Below, one piece after another: positions 11,081-24,454 of a stretch of 64,000 nucleotides of DNA (position 1 is its first letter; each line of letters begins with the position of its first letter). The stretch comes from Bolinopsis microptera (lineage: Eukaryota > Ctenophora > Tentaculata > Lobata > Bolinopsidae). The stretch is from positions 3,288,675-3,352,674 of the forward strand of contig NC_087078.1 of assembly GCF_026151205.1 (NCBI RefSeq), written 5' to 3'. Under the pieces are notes generated by a model that ran no database searches, had not been told where the DNA came from, and saw only the letters and a program-made list of their open reading frames with translations. The translations under genes were made by a program, and so were the position numbers.

Positions 11081-11947
11081 TGATAGTACTGCAGGCTATC
11101 GTTTCGATTTTGACTTTACCATTGGTGCAGTTTCTGTGAAAATCGATAAGGCCGTATTGTAATTAGTTATGAAACTCTTATATTGAATGGTTAACGTTTT
11201 TCAGTTTCAGAACTTTAAACTTAGTAATTCCTGGTCACTAAAATCTGCCGAGATTTACTGAACTCCAACTACAAATATTGGTGATTAAAGTATTCTTGAA
11301 AGGAAAAATTTACTAAGTTTTTTTGAAAAGCATTTTTCTCCGCGTTTCATGCAATTTGGAAAAAATATTTTGAATATTCAAAATTTTTCGAAAATGTTCG
11401 ACATTTTTTCAAGTCTCAAAAAAAGTGAACATTTTCAAAGTTTTTCTAAAAACTACTTTTCTCCGTGTTTTAAGCTATTCCGATCATTTTGAGCCAATAA
11501 AAATTGTTTAGAATTTTGCTAATTAGCTAATTGATAATTATCCAATTAACTGATTATCTGACGTAAAAATTTTTTGAACAAAAGTTTTTATTTTTGATAA
11601 TATGAACACACTCGATTTAATTGATCCGCAACCTTTTACGATGTTTACAACTAAAGATATTCGACAAACAAGAAAGGTGGTAAAAAGTGGTAAAGTGGCA
11701 AAAAGTGGCCTTAAGGGGGCATACACCAAATCTGTCCAGACCAAATGACCTCACAGGCAGTTCAGTGACCTTCTAGCGCACCGTTTCCACACCAAAAAAA
11801 TCATTTTGAGAATACCTATTTTTGTAAACAAGCATTTCCTGGTTAAGAGCGCAATTTTCGGAAAAAATAATTTTTTGGTCAAGACGCTACAAGTTAATTA
11901 TTTCTTGCGGTATCGGGTTGAAATTTTGCTCGCCGTTTATTCACACT
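11081..11947. other. AT-rich region, nothing recognised
   Basis: Long T and A runs. Small open frames show no domain and no repeat partner was found. Confidence 0.5.
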
Positions 11948-12255
11948 AGCAGGAACCCGTATAATATAACCCTAAACGGTGTCAAGACTCAAAATACTAA
12001 AATAATTATTACCTATTTAATTGGCGTTTTTGACACCACTTGGGGGTCCAAATTTTAGGCTCTAAAATCATTATTCCTCGGCCAATTTTTTATTTTTTCA
12101 TGCTGATTTGAAGGCCATTAAAGCATTTGACCCAGCCAAAAAAGTTCCAGTTGTATATCTTTTACGGTTTTTGCGGAAAGTTGCGTTAAAGTTGATGCCG
12201 TGGTGTCAGTAAAATGGCACAGATATATATATATATATCGTCTCGCTTTATATAT
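11948..12255 (-). repeat. Dispersed repeat R2, copy 2
   Basis: Inverse, diverged copy of 3093-3329, carrying extra sequence near its left end (TAATATAACCCTAAACGG...). Confidence 0.75.
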
Positions 12256-12433
12256 AGTAAGATTTCACATCTATTTCAAGGTATGTGTAAAATCTTGATA
12301 TCGTATCTAAAAAGGCTGGTGTGTTATAAATTTTTAAAGTCAAAAAGCTAAAATTGTCCTTTTCAGGCTTATTTTAACAAAAAGGCAGTCAGGGAAGATC
12401 GGATTGATTTGATGGTTGACATCAAATTTTTCT

Positions 12434-12926
12434 CTGAATTCTGGCACAGTTTTTGATGCCCTCAAAAATGTTTTTACTCATTTATCTTAAGATCTATTGG
12501 ACCTCAAAGCCAAACAACAAATTTAGGCACATTTTTCGTTTTTAATATTTACTGATTTTTCTATGTGCTAGTGACTTTTTGAAGAGCGCAAAATAACCGC
12601 AACTAGCACATTTATATATGAGTTATGAACAACAAAACACCCTAAAATGCTTCCCTTTGAAGATGGGAGAAAATGTGATTTTTTATCTGCAAAGCCAAAA
12701 AATCACATTTTCTCCCATAACTTCAATGGGAAGCATTTAAGGGTGTTTTTCTGTTCATAACTCATATATAAATGTGCTAGTTGCGGTTATTTTGCACCCT
12801 TCAAAAAGTCACTAGCACATTCCTATCAAAATTTTAGAAAAATCAGTAAATATTAAAAACAAAAAATGTGCCTAAATTTGTTGTAAAAACATTTTTGAGG
12901 GCATCAAAAACTGCGCTAGAACTCAG
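12434..12926. mobile_element. Foldback palindrome, about 490 bp
   Basis: The left end CTGAATTCTGGCACAG...TTTTTGATGCCCTCAAAAATG pairs with the right end CATTTTTGAGGGCATCAAAAACTG...CTCAG at 12926, and the centre (about 12665-12710) is GGGAGAAAATGTGATTTTTT / AAAAAATCACATTTTCTCCC. Both arms carry the motif ATTTATATATGAGTTATGAAC, which also appears in diverged form in the element at 24768. Non-autonomous. Confidence 0.8.
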
Positions 12927-15330
12927 ACAAATGCAGAAACAAAAATCCAACTCGAGCATAACTAAAACAAGTAGCAACTTTAATTCTTTAAACTTAGTCT
13001 CCAGGAGTGAAACAATAAGGAATGTAATAAACATCCCACAGTCCATTACCATACATGACGACTACGAATACAGGAGGACCATCCTCAGGAGGTGTGAGTT
13101 GTCGAGGTGGAACAATTAACTTAATTACCATGTCCTACTTTGTTATAGAGCTGGATTTGACTCTACAAATTCACAAATGACACCGCAGGGGTCGAGTAGA
13201 ACATTGGCTCGCGATCTTTTATTATTTTAAATTGAGCGGATCTGACGACCTAAACGAGGGGGGGATGTCTGTTTGGAACCTTTATTAGTTATTATAGGGC
13301 TCAGGACGGGACAGTTTGAAGTTTTTATAGAGGATCTATAGGGCGTCAGGGACGGAACCTTATAGTTATTATAGAGGATCAGGAGTCGACACGTACGGGT
13401 TGTAAGCACAATTTCAGCGTTTGTCTGTCTTGATCCTGTACAATGAAAAGATAATGAGAGTGTTCTGACAGCGATTTTGATTCTGGATTGGTCTGTCTAT
13501 TTTTAGGGTGGTCATTGGAATATTGTAATTATTGCGCTCCAAGTCATAGTTATATAGGTCTTCAGTCAGATGACATTCAAATTTACTTAATTCAAGATGC
13601 TGCAGTCAATGTGATGCTGAACATGCCAATTCTAGTGAGACAATTCGATGAGGACATGAGCACCATGATATGCTTCTTCTTTGGTTTCATACAATTAAAT
13701 TGGTCATATCTAATTCAAAATGCTTTAGATATACCTCTTCGAGGTATTAACCAATTCATCGCATTAGACTAAGTAGGTAACTCCGATCTGTCTCATAAAC
13801 TGTGTCCCTAGGAGTATCCGCAATGCGGATATTTTTTCATAAGTTTGTGTCACTTTTTTAGAGTGGCATTATTGTCACGTGACATGTAAGAACTAGAGAA
13901 AATATGCGGGCTACGTCAGAGCCCTACTAGTTTTGTGGGCAATTAATGGCCAGGTTGGAGTTGATTATCACGTGATCTGCGATTTTATACAACACGTGGG
14001 GGGGGGGGCCGCATATTCTGAGATAATATTTCTACATTATTGCATGCATCTCTGGCGTTAGCGTGATCAACTTCTTTATCGTGTGATGGATTTAGGATTT
14101 ATTTTTTGTGGTTGACCTATAATACTGGCTTGGAAATCGGATATTGCTTACCACCTTTATTTATTAATTTGTTCAGTCAAAAGCCAAATCGAAATATCAA
14201 GGGCTTTGTGGAATTGAAGATTCTATGTCTATGTATGTCCTATGTAATTGCATATCTATTGTTTCTCTGCCTAGTCAAAGTAACGTCAGCCAAAGGAAAT
14301 CATATGCTTTTTTGATCCGTCCTGTAACCTGTATTTATTCTGTATATAATTACCGTTATATTACAGGGTTAGTTTTGGGTTAATTTGAGAGTTTGCAGTT
14401 GTAGGTAAATGGGCTCGATGGCTGAGTGGAGGAAGTATCATTGACGAAAGTGCTGAAGGGTGTGTTAGCAGGTTGTTTCTCGTTAATGTCTTGTTACCAA
14501 GAACCGTGACGGTCCAATTTCGGAGCGCGTCGTGGTTAGGTTATATTACACTTCTAAAAGGGTGTGTGGCTATTCTATTGCTGGCATTCGTCAGTGGTAG
14601 GCTCACAGGGACTCGTCAATTCAGTCTAGAGAGTCAGCGTTGGGGGTTTAATCCATTGGGGATTTTGTTTTGCGCGCTGCATTTATAACTGTTTGTGGTG
14701 GGTCAGTTTTTGTTGGGTTGGTGTGTTTGAGGTTTCGTCTGGGGGGTTCGTTAGGTGGGTTTACGGTGTTTTGTGACCTAGCTTTGTATTTATTCGGCTA
14801 ATCGAAACAGTTCTCTGTTATTTCGTTACATGTATTTTCCTTTTTTTATCCCGTACAATTATAGTCTCACATTTGCTTTAGTGCACTTTATTCAAGTCGA
14901 GATTATTTTAATAAAACTCGGCGAAGTATTTTTTCAAATTTAATTACAGAGGCGTGGTTTGAGCTTCAGGTTTTTTAAATTTATAATTTTTATTCACCAT
15001 GCAAGTATGCCGTGCGATAAGACTAACTTTGGAGGGGACCGGTTTTTGATTCGTATACTTTTTTAGAAATAGTATTTTGTAAGCGTTATGGTGTTACTGG
15101 GTATGAACATATTCTTTATACCAGCTCATTTGTTTGTGGTAACGTTTTCGATAACCCATTAATTCTAAAAAAGGAGCGGTTTTTTTTAGTATCCAGTGTG
15201 ATATATGATCGTCGGCATGGCCAGGCAGCCATTACGAATCACTTCTAGTTAGATATAACCAATCACTCTGAGCTACTTTCCACTCGTGACCTCAAGGGGG
15301 TATCATACAGACCGGGTATGAAGACGGTGT
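12927..15330. other. Intergenic region, no recognised gene
   Basis: Several short open frames (for example 13488-13772 and 14473-14688) lack recognisable domains or convincing splice sites. A G run lies at about 14000. A tRNA-like A box near 14411 has no B box partner. Confidence 0.45.
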
Positions 15331-15338
15331 AACGTGGT

Positions 15339-18300
15339 TGAGCAGGAGAGAGAGAGAGAGCGAGAGAGAGAGAGAGAGAGAAGAAAAGAAAGAGAAGCAA
15401 AGCAAAACAACACAGAAGAAAAACAGACGACACAAAAGAAAAAGAGGAAAGATCAGAATAAAAAGGTTTATCATACTAGATAAGGGAGAAAAGCTAGGCA
15501 GTCGAAAAATAAGAGGAAACGAGAGGGAACAACATGAAAGAAAGGACAGAAGAAAAAAGGAAAACAAAGAACGTAAGCAAGCGTAGAGGAGGACGTAGTA
15601 AGACAAGAAACATCCAGCAGAGAAGTAGGTAGGGAAAAGATATAGAAGAGAGAGGGAGAGATTCTTGTATGAGTAGGGAGTAACAAAAAGAGGTGATTAC
15701 ACAAAATTTGAGCAGCCTAAGTAAAGAAACAGAGAGACAGAAACGGCAGATAAAAGAGACAAGAGTAGCGAGAAAGAGACGAAAAGAAGAAGCATAGACG
15801 AGAACAAGAAAAAGAGGAAACGAGACGGAAGGAGAAGAAACAAAAGGAAAGGACACAACAGAAAAAAAGAGCCAAACAGAGGAAGAGAAATCATAGAAAA
15901 AGAGATAAAAGAATAAGAAAGACAGAAAGAGAGAGTGATAAAGCAGAAGAGCAAGGAAAAAGAGAGACGAAAAGTAAACGAGAGCGAAAAGGGACAATAC
16001 GACAGTACACGTAGGAATAGAGACGAGAAAGAAACAAGAGAAGTCATCAAAAGTAAAAAGAAGAAACGTAGGGACAGATAGAATACAAGAAGAGGAAGAA
16101 ACAGAAAAAGAAAAAAACAGAAGAAAGCCGACAAAGCAATAAAAAAGAAGAAGCAGACGGTAAGAACCGAACAGCCAAAAAAAGAAGTCACAAAAACTAA
16201 GGAAAAGCATAGAAAAGCATAGGAGACATATTAAGAGCAGGAGAGCTTCACATAGTACAAAGAAAAAAATAGCAGAAGATTAGCCAGAAAAACCTATATA
16301 GCGGCTAAGAAAAAGGAAGAAGACAGAAGAATGAGAGAAAAAGATAAAGCAAAGAAGCAAGAAGGAGAGAAAAAAGAAGAAGGATAAAAGAGAGAAAGAG
16401 AGAGAAACTTGAGGAAGGACAGAGAGGGGAAAGAAAAGAGTAAATTAGAATAGGTAAGTAACTAGAACGAAAGAGAAAGACGACAGAAAGGAAGCATAAA
16501 ACAGGAGGGAGAGAGTGGATAGAAAAAGGCATAGGGATGGAAACGAAGGACCGGGTGACGGGAACGGAGAACAAGAAAGAGAAGGAGGAGAAACTAAGTG
16601 AAGAGATGGCGCAAGAAGGCGGGAGGGGAGGTCAGGGGAGATGGCGAGGGAGTAGGGGAGAGGGTGGGCGGACCGGGTGTAGAAGTGGGTAGTAAGGATC
16701 GAACGCGTTGAGTCTAGGAAAAGAGAAGCAAAGGGTGGCCGAAGCGCCAGGTAAGAGAAGGGTGTGTCGTGAGAAGGGAAGAAGTGCCTAGGGGGTAATT
16801 GTCGAGCAAAGGAGGAGGGGGAGCCAGGGCGCGATGGGGGAGCATGGAAAGGTGATCAGGGAAAAGCAGAGTGAAAAGGGGAAAGGAAGAGGTAGAAGGG
16901 AGGGAGACGAGATAAAGCGGAGACTCGCCGAAAAGGGGTCCGAGGCACAAAGAACGAGGACAAGAGAGGCAGAGACGACGAGGGGTGCAAGACAAGAGAG
17001 AAGAGGGGAAAAGTAGAGACAAGGGAAGGAGGGGTGGAGAATGAGCAGGAAGGAGTCGAAAGAGGACAATGGCGACAAGTAAGAAGAACAGAAGAGCGGA
17101 GTGGGCGAGCAGAGAGGAGGGGGGGGAAACCGGGGTAGGGGAAAGTGCGAGAGGGGCACGAGGAAGGAAAGAAGAGGAGATAGAAAGTGGAGGAGAAGGA
17201 GAAATCTTATTGAAAAAAAGAGAAAGAGAAGTCGCGGGCGAAAGTACAGGGAGCGGGGAGAGGGAAAGCTAAGCAAGGAGAGTGCGTAGTAAGAGCGAGA
17301 GGAGATGGAGAGAGGCACGTCGGCAGCGTAAAGCGGAAAGTCAGGAAGAGGGGGGAACAGAGGAGGGGAAGAGGATGAGAGAGCCTAGGGAGAGGTAGGA
17401 GAGAAGTGGGGGAACTAAGAGGAGGCTGAACCCGAGGAGGGGAAAGGCCGAGGGAGAAAGGGAATATAGGAACGTGGTCAGGACGCGAGCTGCGGAGAGC
17501 GAGAGAGAAGTTGGATAAGGGGGAAGGAAAGACGACAAAGACAACAACTAAAAAAAGAGAGGAATACACACAAAACACAGGGAGAAGATAACGAGGAGAG
17601 AGGGGAATGAACAAATTACGATTAGGATAGATAACCAAAGAAAGAAAGAATAAATAGGGCGGGGGAGGGGGAAAAAAAATAAAGAAAAAAAAAAAAGAAG
17701 AGAAAAAACGCCGATGGTGGAAACCAATGTGAAAAATAACCACAATAAAAAAGAGTAAAAGAAGAGGAAGACAAGAAAAAAAAAAAGGAGATACAAACAA
17801 CCAGAGCAGAAGATAATAAAGCAGAAAAAAAAAGCAAAAAACAAAAAACAATGAAGAGTAGGAAAAGAGGCGGAAAGAAACGAAGATGCAAGAGAGAAAA
17901 AACAGCATAAAAAAAAGGAAAAAGCGTGGGAAAGAACGCACAGATAGAAAGAAAGAGGAGCAGAATCAGAAGACAGAGAGAAGGGGGGCAAGAAGAGAAA
18001 AAACAAGAAGAGGGGTGGAGTAAGAAACAAAAGAAAAGGAGGTGGAGAAAGCAGGAAGGGATCGGAGAGAGGAGGTCGGAGAGCAAGAAAGGAACAATGA
18101 GGGGGGAAGGAGTGAGAAGAGAAGAAACCAAAGAGGGACAGCTAGCTAAAGACAGAATGACAGGGGGCATGAACAACGAAAGCAACAAAACAACACGCCA
18201 ACGGGGAAAAACAAGGAAAGAGAACCAACAAGGCGGACAAGAGAGAGGAAGAAGAAAAAGCCCAGAGAAGAAGAAAACCAAAGAAAAAAGAAGCGAGGCA

Positions 18301-18366
18301 GACAAAAGAAAAAACAAAGCAGCAAAGGAGGAAGGGGGATACCGAACTACAGGAGGCACCGAAGGG
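15339..18366. repeat. Three-kilobase purine-rich strand (polypurine-polypyrimidine tract)
   Basis: The + strand is overwhelmingly A and G for about 3 kb. It opens with a (GA)n run (15342-15382), continues as degenerate GAAA/AGAG sequence, becomes G-rich around 16.6-17.5 kb, then A-rich again. C and T are scattered singly. Long open frames on both strands (Arg/Glu/Lys-rich on +, Ser/Leu/Phe-rich on -) follow from the composition and are not called as genes. Confidence 0.9.
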
Positions 18367-18672
<306 letters not shown>

Positions 18673-20271
18673 GGCTGCTTCATCTTGATATCTTCCCACT
18701 CACTGTACCCGGCCATGGAGACTGGAGAATGGAGAGGTAGATCATGATGTTATTAGCAGTTGAGAGATTGAGGAGGGAGGGGGGGGGGGTAACCAAGCGA
18801 CATTATCTAACTCATTATATAATATTATTACTATCTGCAGAAAACGTCTAGACTCTACTAGAATATTACCTTGCCCTCATATACCAGGTACATCGACATT
18901 ACGGGCCTCAATCCTGTCTCAAATTGTATTTATTAGCTAGTGTGTGCAAGTTATGTAACATTTCATAGCTCATGTCTTATTTGGTGTTTGATTTGAGTTA
19001 TATAAACATTAGGTGGAAATTCCCCATATGAGCTTAACATTACCAGAATGCCAAAACAATCGAAATCTCGAGATACCCGCAATCCATGGTTTTTTCCTTA
19101 TACTAAACTCCGAGTGGTATTTCGGGGTACTATGTACCTGTGGTACAATGTGATATATTTATAGAGTTGGGATCAACATGCTGAAGGTTAGGATCATACT
19201 GGATCTGATTGTGTTAGCTTTTAATTCTGTTAATTAGCACATGTACCCGAAACTGTTTGTTGAGGTGTTTGCATAAATCCCTGTTGGTTACGGTGTGTTT
19301 CATGTTTAATTGTAACTTTTGGAAACCATCAACAGTGCAAGCATCGGGACACGGAGCTTTGTGGCAATCGGCATATGTAAGATTTGGAGCCAGGGAAGGA
19401 GCAGCTTTCAAAATGGATACGGCCACATGTCTCGGAATTATATATCGGCCACATGTCCGGTTTAGAATCTCGATTGCATGACTGATTTTTTACTGTCCAT
19501 GTCCATTCTCAATCCTCTGTAGCTCCTCTAGCTTAAAATGTAACGGACGAGAATCATGATTTTATAACCCGGTTATAAAATGATGCTTCTTGTCGCAGAG
19601 TCGCAGCGTCTAACAGCTGATATCTAGTTTCCCTTGAAATATTGTATCTAGTTGTCATCAATATGGTCAGAAAAATAGAATGCAGTAAGCAAAAATAGTA
19701 CTTGCATGCAAACTGTTGAGTAGTTCATAGTTTGCTGTGTTATAGCAGTTACAGTTTGATGTTGTTATTCATGAACATTTATATATTTAAATAATGCTTC
19801 TGTATTACTAATTAAGTGATCATCAACCAGATAACTTTCGTTTTTGGTCTGAGTCTGGGGGTATAAACCGCCTTCCCCCTCCCCTCCCCCTAATTTATAT
19901 AATACTTTAACTTCACTAGATGACTCTAGTTAACATGGGAAAAGCAATCGTAAAACTGAAGCGGAGGCAAGTCAGACTTGGGTGAAATAACAGAATTTCC
20001 GGTGAATGAGCTACGAGAATGGTTATTAGGTTCCTGATCGACTGTCATCAAGACTGCCCACACTCACAGTGGAGGTGTTCAAGAAGATATACGGAAACTT
20101 CTTTCCTTTGGAGACGCTGCAAAAAAAAAACTCTCTGAGATGTCTTCTGCAACTTCAATGCTAACAAGGCGGATGTTGATTTCTGGTCGTATATCATGCG
20201 ATTGTCGGTTACTAATTCAAGGTTTGCTTGAGCAGAAAAGCTTCTGTGAGTGTTGAGTATGATTGTGTGTT
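18673..20271. other. Intergenic region, no recognised gene
   Basis: Small frames at 19214-19481 are open on both strands. The minus one is cysteine-containing, but no domain or matching exon could be identified. Otherwise nothing seen. Confidence 0.45.
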
Positions 20272-20476
20272 CAGTGGCGTACGAAGGTATTAGCAAAAAA
20301 CTCGCGTTTTTGATCTAGGAACACATTTTTTAGAAATTTTTACCAGCGTATCCTCTAATATCACCTAATTTGTTTCTATTTTAGTGAGGGGCGCCAAAAG
20401 GGGGAAGGGCCGCCAACAGGGGGGAGCATTTTCGGGGGGCGGGTGGGGGCGGGCGCCAACGCACGTTACGCCACTG
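20272..20476. mobile_element. hAT-like MITE with CAGTGGCGTA termini, copy 1
   Basis: Starts CAGTGGCGTACG and ends CGTTACGCCACTG. The interior (CACCTAATTTGTT...GGGGCGCCAAAAGGGG) matches the MITE at 62430-62723. No 8-bp target duplication is evident. CAGTGGCGTA termini are common in hAT-type elements (family knowledge). Confidence 0.75.
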
Positions 20477-21843
20477 AGAGGGGTGATATCAGCTTTTACA
20501 GGATTTGCTCTAGAGATGATATGCTGGAGGAGGGTTATCTATCTACTTATCTATAAAATGGCGGGTAATGTGGTCATGAACGAAGCAATGAAGCATACGT
20601 GATCACGAACGATTACATGGTGGATAAGGACTTAACACAGCGCCGAGAGTATGTTAGGTATCCGAAGTTGTGTGGGGTTGTAGTGCGACCCTTTTGAGGA
20701 GCTCGATAATGAGGCTTTGGAGTTTCTAGGGAATCGAAAATTGGGAAAAGCTCGGTAATTGGTTGTTCAGGGAGTTTCTGGAAAAGAGATTTGTTCTTTT
20801 TGTTAAACTGTTGGTATTGTTAAAACTGGATAACTATATAAGAACAATTTGTTTTATTAAATGTGTAATCGATTCATGATCTTGGATGTGAATAAGGCTA
20901 AATGATAGATGAATCAAAAGAAGCTAACTTTACCATAAAAGTAAGAGTATCTAAGGAGTATAACTTGATGCGTTTCAAATGTGTTATTTTTTTAGATAAA
21001 CATCATGTGAAATGAGGCACTAATAAAACCGAAACAAATTCTTAATACGGTACTTCAATTTTTAAAACGGTCGGAAGTCCTATTAACATACGGAAACAAG
21101 GCAAACATGTTCCCTGATATCATCAAAGTATAGCCAATATAATAAAAATTACATATAATATTATCCGATGGCACAAAACGTGTCGTGTTAAATTCCAAGA
21201 CGGAGCTGTTAGATACAATAACTCCGTCAACCTCCATGAGGCTTGTAATCAATCGCCAAACCGTTCATTTCAAAACATAAAACACAAGAATAATTATCAC
21301 AAGACTTATATCAGCGTGTTTGGATTAAATTAAACGCCGTCTGGTTGCAGTAGAGGACATCAAGACAAAATAAATATCACATGAACGTCCCATAACCACC
21401 AATCCTCATCTAGGTTCATGCCGCGAAGAAACGAGTTTCAAAGTAAATGGAAGGCTGATTCAAAGATTCATCAGTTATCTGATGGCCCTAGCTACACGCT
21501 TTGGTATGTAACACTTTAAATTATATACGCAAAGACCCACGCGTAGAATGGCCATGAATATGATTGAGTGTTGGAGATGATAAAACGTGATCGGTCTAAT
21601 AACTGGCATAGTTCCAAGTCAATAGTAACATATGCCACGGTTATGATTGAGAAAAATGTAAATGATTAGTTGGGCGTACCAATATGATTATTAAGCTTTC
21701 AAGACTCAGACTCTCAATGATCTGAATTGTAACTAACTGCTCGTTATTGTAAATTATATACCAGGTCTACAGAATGTGGTTCAATCTATTTAAGTGTTGA
21801 TTGTACATTGGAAAGCTTAAAGTTAAGACTAGATGTGGATACT
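20477..21843. other. Intergenic region, no recognised gene
   Basis: AT-rich sequence with short frames only, and no domain, splice pair or repeat partner found. Confidence 0.45.
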
Positions 21844-22301
21844 GGGGGGATGTGATCATTGTTTGTTACGTTTTAGTGGCGCCTCTATTAAGCGGTCAAA
21901 GGATGGTGATCATTGTTTGTTTACGTTTTAGGTGGCGCCTCTATTAAGAAGGTTGAAGATGTGATGCAAATTTTAGTATTATCGAAGGCTTGTAAACTTG
22001 TTACGCCTTCTTGTTACACCCTTTGAAGGTCCCGATTTATTTTCTGAACGGAAAGCTCAAATATAACCGAGAAATCGACTTCGTATTACTAATTTTGATG
22101 ACTGGTTTCTGAACTAAAATTGCACGAAAAAATCGATTTAACTGGTTTCAGAAAGTATAAAAACACTTCATAATCCCTCAAATTGATGTTTTATAGTTAA
22201 TTACGACGGCATCAAGCAAATATATTTTGAATCCTTCGGTTCTACTCATGACCTAGGGAGTTAAGCTGAAACCGAAAGAGCGAGGCAAATCCTCACCTTA
22301 A
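21844..22301 (-). repeat. Dispersed repeat R1, copy 2
   Basis: Inverse, diverged copy of 2767-3076. Its left end has an internal duplication of about 55 bp (GATCATTGTTTGTTACG... repeated with GTGGCGCCTCTATTAAG). Confidence 0.75.
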
Positions 22302-22767
22302 TGATCAACCTGGTACTAACACATTTTCAGATAGAATTGTTCTTTGCGATACGGTTTATTGCCTACTTTGCACTTGTGTGAAGACCAGAGTACGAAAACC
22401 TACTCGCAGTAAGCAACTCAATTTTGGTGACTGTTCCTCACGGAACATTCTGATCCTGCAACATAACTACAGGAGATCGTATCCTTAACAAATTTAACAG
22501 GTATTCACAATTTCAGAGCAGAGCATGATTACATGTCAAAGAAACATAATAATGTAGGTTACGATCACACAATAATATAACATCTACTAACAGCTGATTA
22601 TATTTATGTTTCGCTAACGGTAAAGGCAAAGTTGGAAAATAGATTTACAAACCAGCGCAAAGAAAACCAAGACAAGTGAAGATGGAATTGAAATTTGTTT
22701 TTTTAGTTGGATATTAGTTCTTATTTCTTGGTTCCATGCTATACCGCATTTTTCTTGATTTCATCAG
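22302..22767. other. Spacer, nothing recognised
   Basis: No gene or repeat match found between R1 and the left inverted arm. Confidence 0.4.
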
Positions 22768-23410
22768 AATTGGCCCCACAAGTAGGAAGTAAAATAAGGA
22801 CCTCTGTTCAAATCAAAATAGATTCAAAATATTCGGACAACTCAAAATAATAACAAAATCTGATTGGCAGTCACGCTGCACGTGACTGCCCGCACGTGAC
22901 TGTGCGCGTCCAATGGACGTAATGAAGGAAATTTGTTATGGTTATCGCAGGAGAGATCACGTTTAGAGTGCGTCTCTCTGATTAGACCACGTCACTGCAC
23001 ACGTGACTGTGCAGAGCCAATAGGGTGCTATGTAACTTGTGTAAGGTGTGTACGCTAGGTGCGTGTAAGGGACATCTAATTTACTATTAAACACAGCTGG
23101 CCGGCAGAGAATTGAAAATATAAGGATTTTTTATGGATGAAAATCGAAGCGAAAACCTTGTAACCCTATGTTTTCGAGTACGCTGAACAAGATTAAACTG
23201 GTTATAATTATCATACTCAAGGGCAAATTGCTTTAAAATGTACTTGAATGTCATAGATGCTATTATACGCTTTAACCGGCTTATCGTGTGGCACCAGTCT
23301 CTCTCGCCACTATAGTTCTCAGCTTAATTATTATCGGGCTCATGAAGGAAAGATCTCGAGCTCAGAAGACGAATACCCTTTTCCCAAATATTTGCTAACA
23401 TTAACGAATA
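22768..23410 (+). repeat. Left copy of ~650-bp inverted repeat (possible Penelope terminal repeat)
   Basis: Inverse complement of 31087-31741 at high identity: AATTGGCCCCACAAGTAGG at the outer end and TTTGCTAACATTAACGAATA at the inner end. This copy is interrupted at ATTAACGAATA by the LINE and resumes at 27711 (CGTATATTAACCA). The two copies enclose a Penelope-like RT/GIY-YIG region. Penelope elements can have terminal repeats in inverted orientation (family knowledge), but assigning these arms to it is inference. Confidence 0.8.
22863..23045 (+). promoter_or_regulatory. Promoter-like module: CACGTGAC boxes and CCAAT boxes
   Basis: Three CACGTGACTG-type E-box/CRE-like sites (near 22877, 22892 and 22998), a CACGTCACTG site near 22987, and two CCAAT boxes (GTCCAATGG, AGCCAATAGG) lie within about 180 bp. 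The same module occurs inverted at about 31465-31645, where it points toward the Penelope RT region. A partial third version (GGCTCTGCACAGTCACGTTTGC) lies near 30890-30945. Promoter function is inferred from motif clustering only. Confidence 0.5.
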
Positions 23411-24454
23411 TTTGGGATTAAGGAACTGTCTCACTAGACTTGAGATTTTAAACTGTCTCAAAAAATTGAAGAACCACAAAAGTGCTGGGATTGACGAAAT
23501 CTCTAATGAGCAGTTAAAGTATGGGGCAAGTGGTCTTGTGGATAGGATGGAGAAATTGTTCTCAAAAGTTTGGAATTCAGAAGCAGTGCCTGACGACTGG
23601 TTGAAAGGCATCGTGATAATTGTACCAAAGAAGGGTGATACCTCTCATTGCTCCTATAATAGGGGGATCACTCTAAGATCTACAGCATCTAAACTGTATC
23701 AAATCATCATATTACAACGCATGAGTGACGGTTTAGAAAGTTTGCTACGAGACAATCAGTGTGGGTTTAGAAAGAAAAGATCATGCATTGATCAGATTTA
23801 TTCACTCCGCACTATTATACATAACTGCATTGAATATAATCTCCCCCTGTATGTAAATTTTGTGGACTTCAAGGCAGCTTTTGATTCTATCGACAGGAAT
23901 TATATTTGGAAAGCTTTCAGTCATTATGGCCTGCCATGTAAATACATTCGAATAATACAGGCATTCTTTAATGGAACTGTCAGTGCTGTTAGACACAATG
24001 GTGAACTATGAGAATGGTTTGAAGTAAGTTCAGGCAGTGGCCAAGGAGACATTCAGGATCCCCCACTTTTTAATGTCTGCCTCAATGTGGCTGCTGAGAG
24101 AACAGAAAGCAAAAAAGTGGTGTCCCACGGAGCGGTTCTTCAAAGATCTATCAGTCCGCTTGTTGATGATATCACTGTGTTAGATACAGACTATGCAGAT
24201 GACATGGCTGCACTGGATAACAGCGAGGAAGGTCTTCAAGAAACAACTGACCTTTTGTGTATGTATGGTGCCCAGGGAGGTATCAGATTCAATGGTAAAA
24301 AAGACTGAGGCTATGGTCATTGGTAAAGCAACCTCTCAACGGCCATACACGAAAGAAGCCACAGTGAACATCACTGTTGAAGACACGCCAGTGCAGCAAG
24401 TTAGTGATTTTACGTACTTAGGTACAATTATCTCCAGCGACGGTACTATCGACC
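23411..24454 (+). pseudogene. LINE reverse transcriptase, 5' part, disrupted
   Basis: The translated frame gives reverse transcriptase motifs in order: HKSAGIDEISNEQLK (fingers), VPKKGD, DNQCGFRKKRSCIDQI, FVDFKAAFDSIDR (motif A aspartate), then after a premature TGA at about 24009 GSGQGD and YADDMA (motif C). A further one-base shift near 24295-24305 moves the frame from RFNGKKD to VKKTEAMVIG. The endonuclease domain is absent through 5' truncation. The reading breaks off at the hAT insertion and continues at 27103. Not functional. Confidence 0.9.

Noticed and set aside
14405-14490. tRNA-like A box (TGGCTGAGTGG)
   Set aside because: No B box at the proper distance and no cloverleaf can be drawn.
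19214-19481. Overlapping small frames on both strands, the minus one cysteine-containing
   Set aside because: No recognised domain and no matching neighbouring exons, so not supportable.
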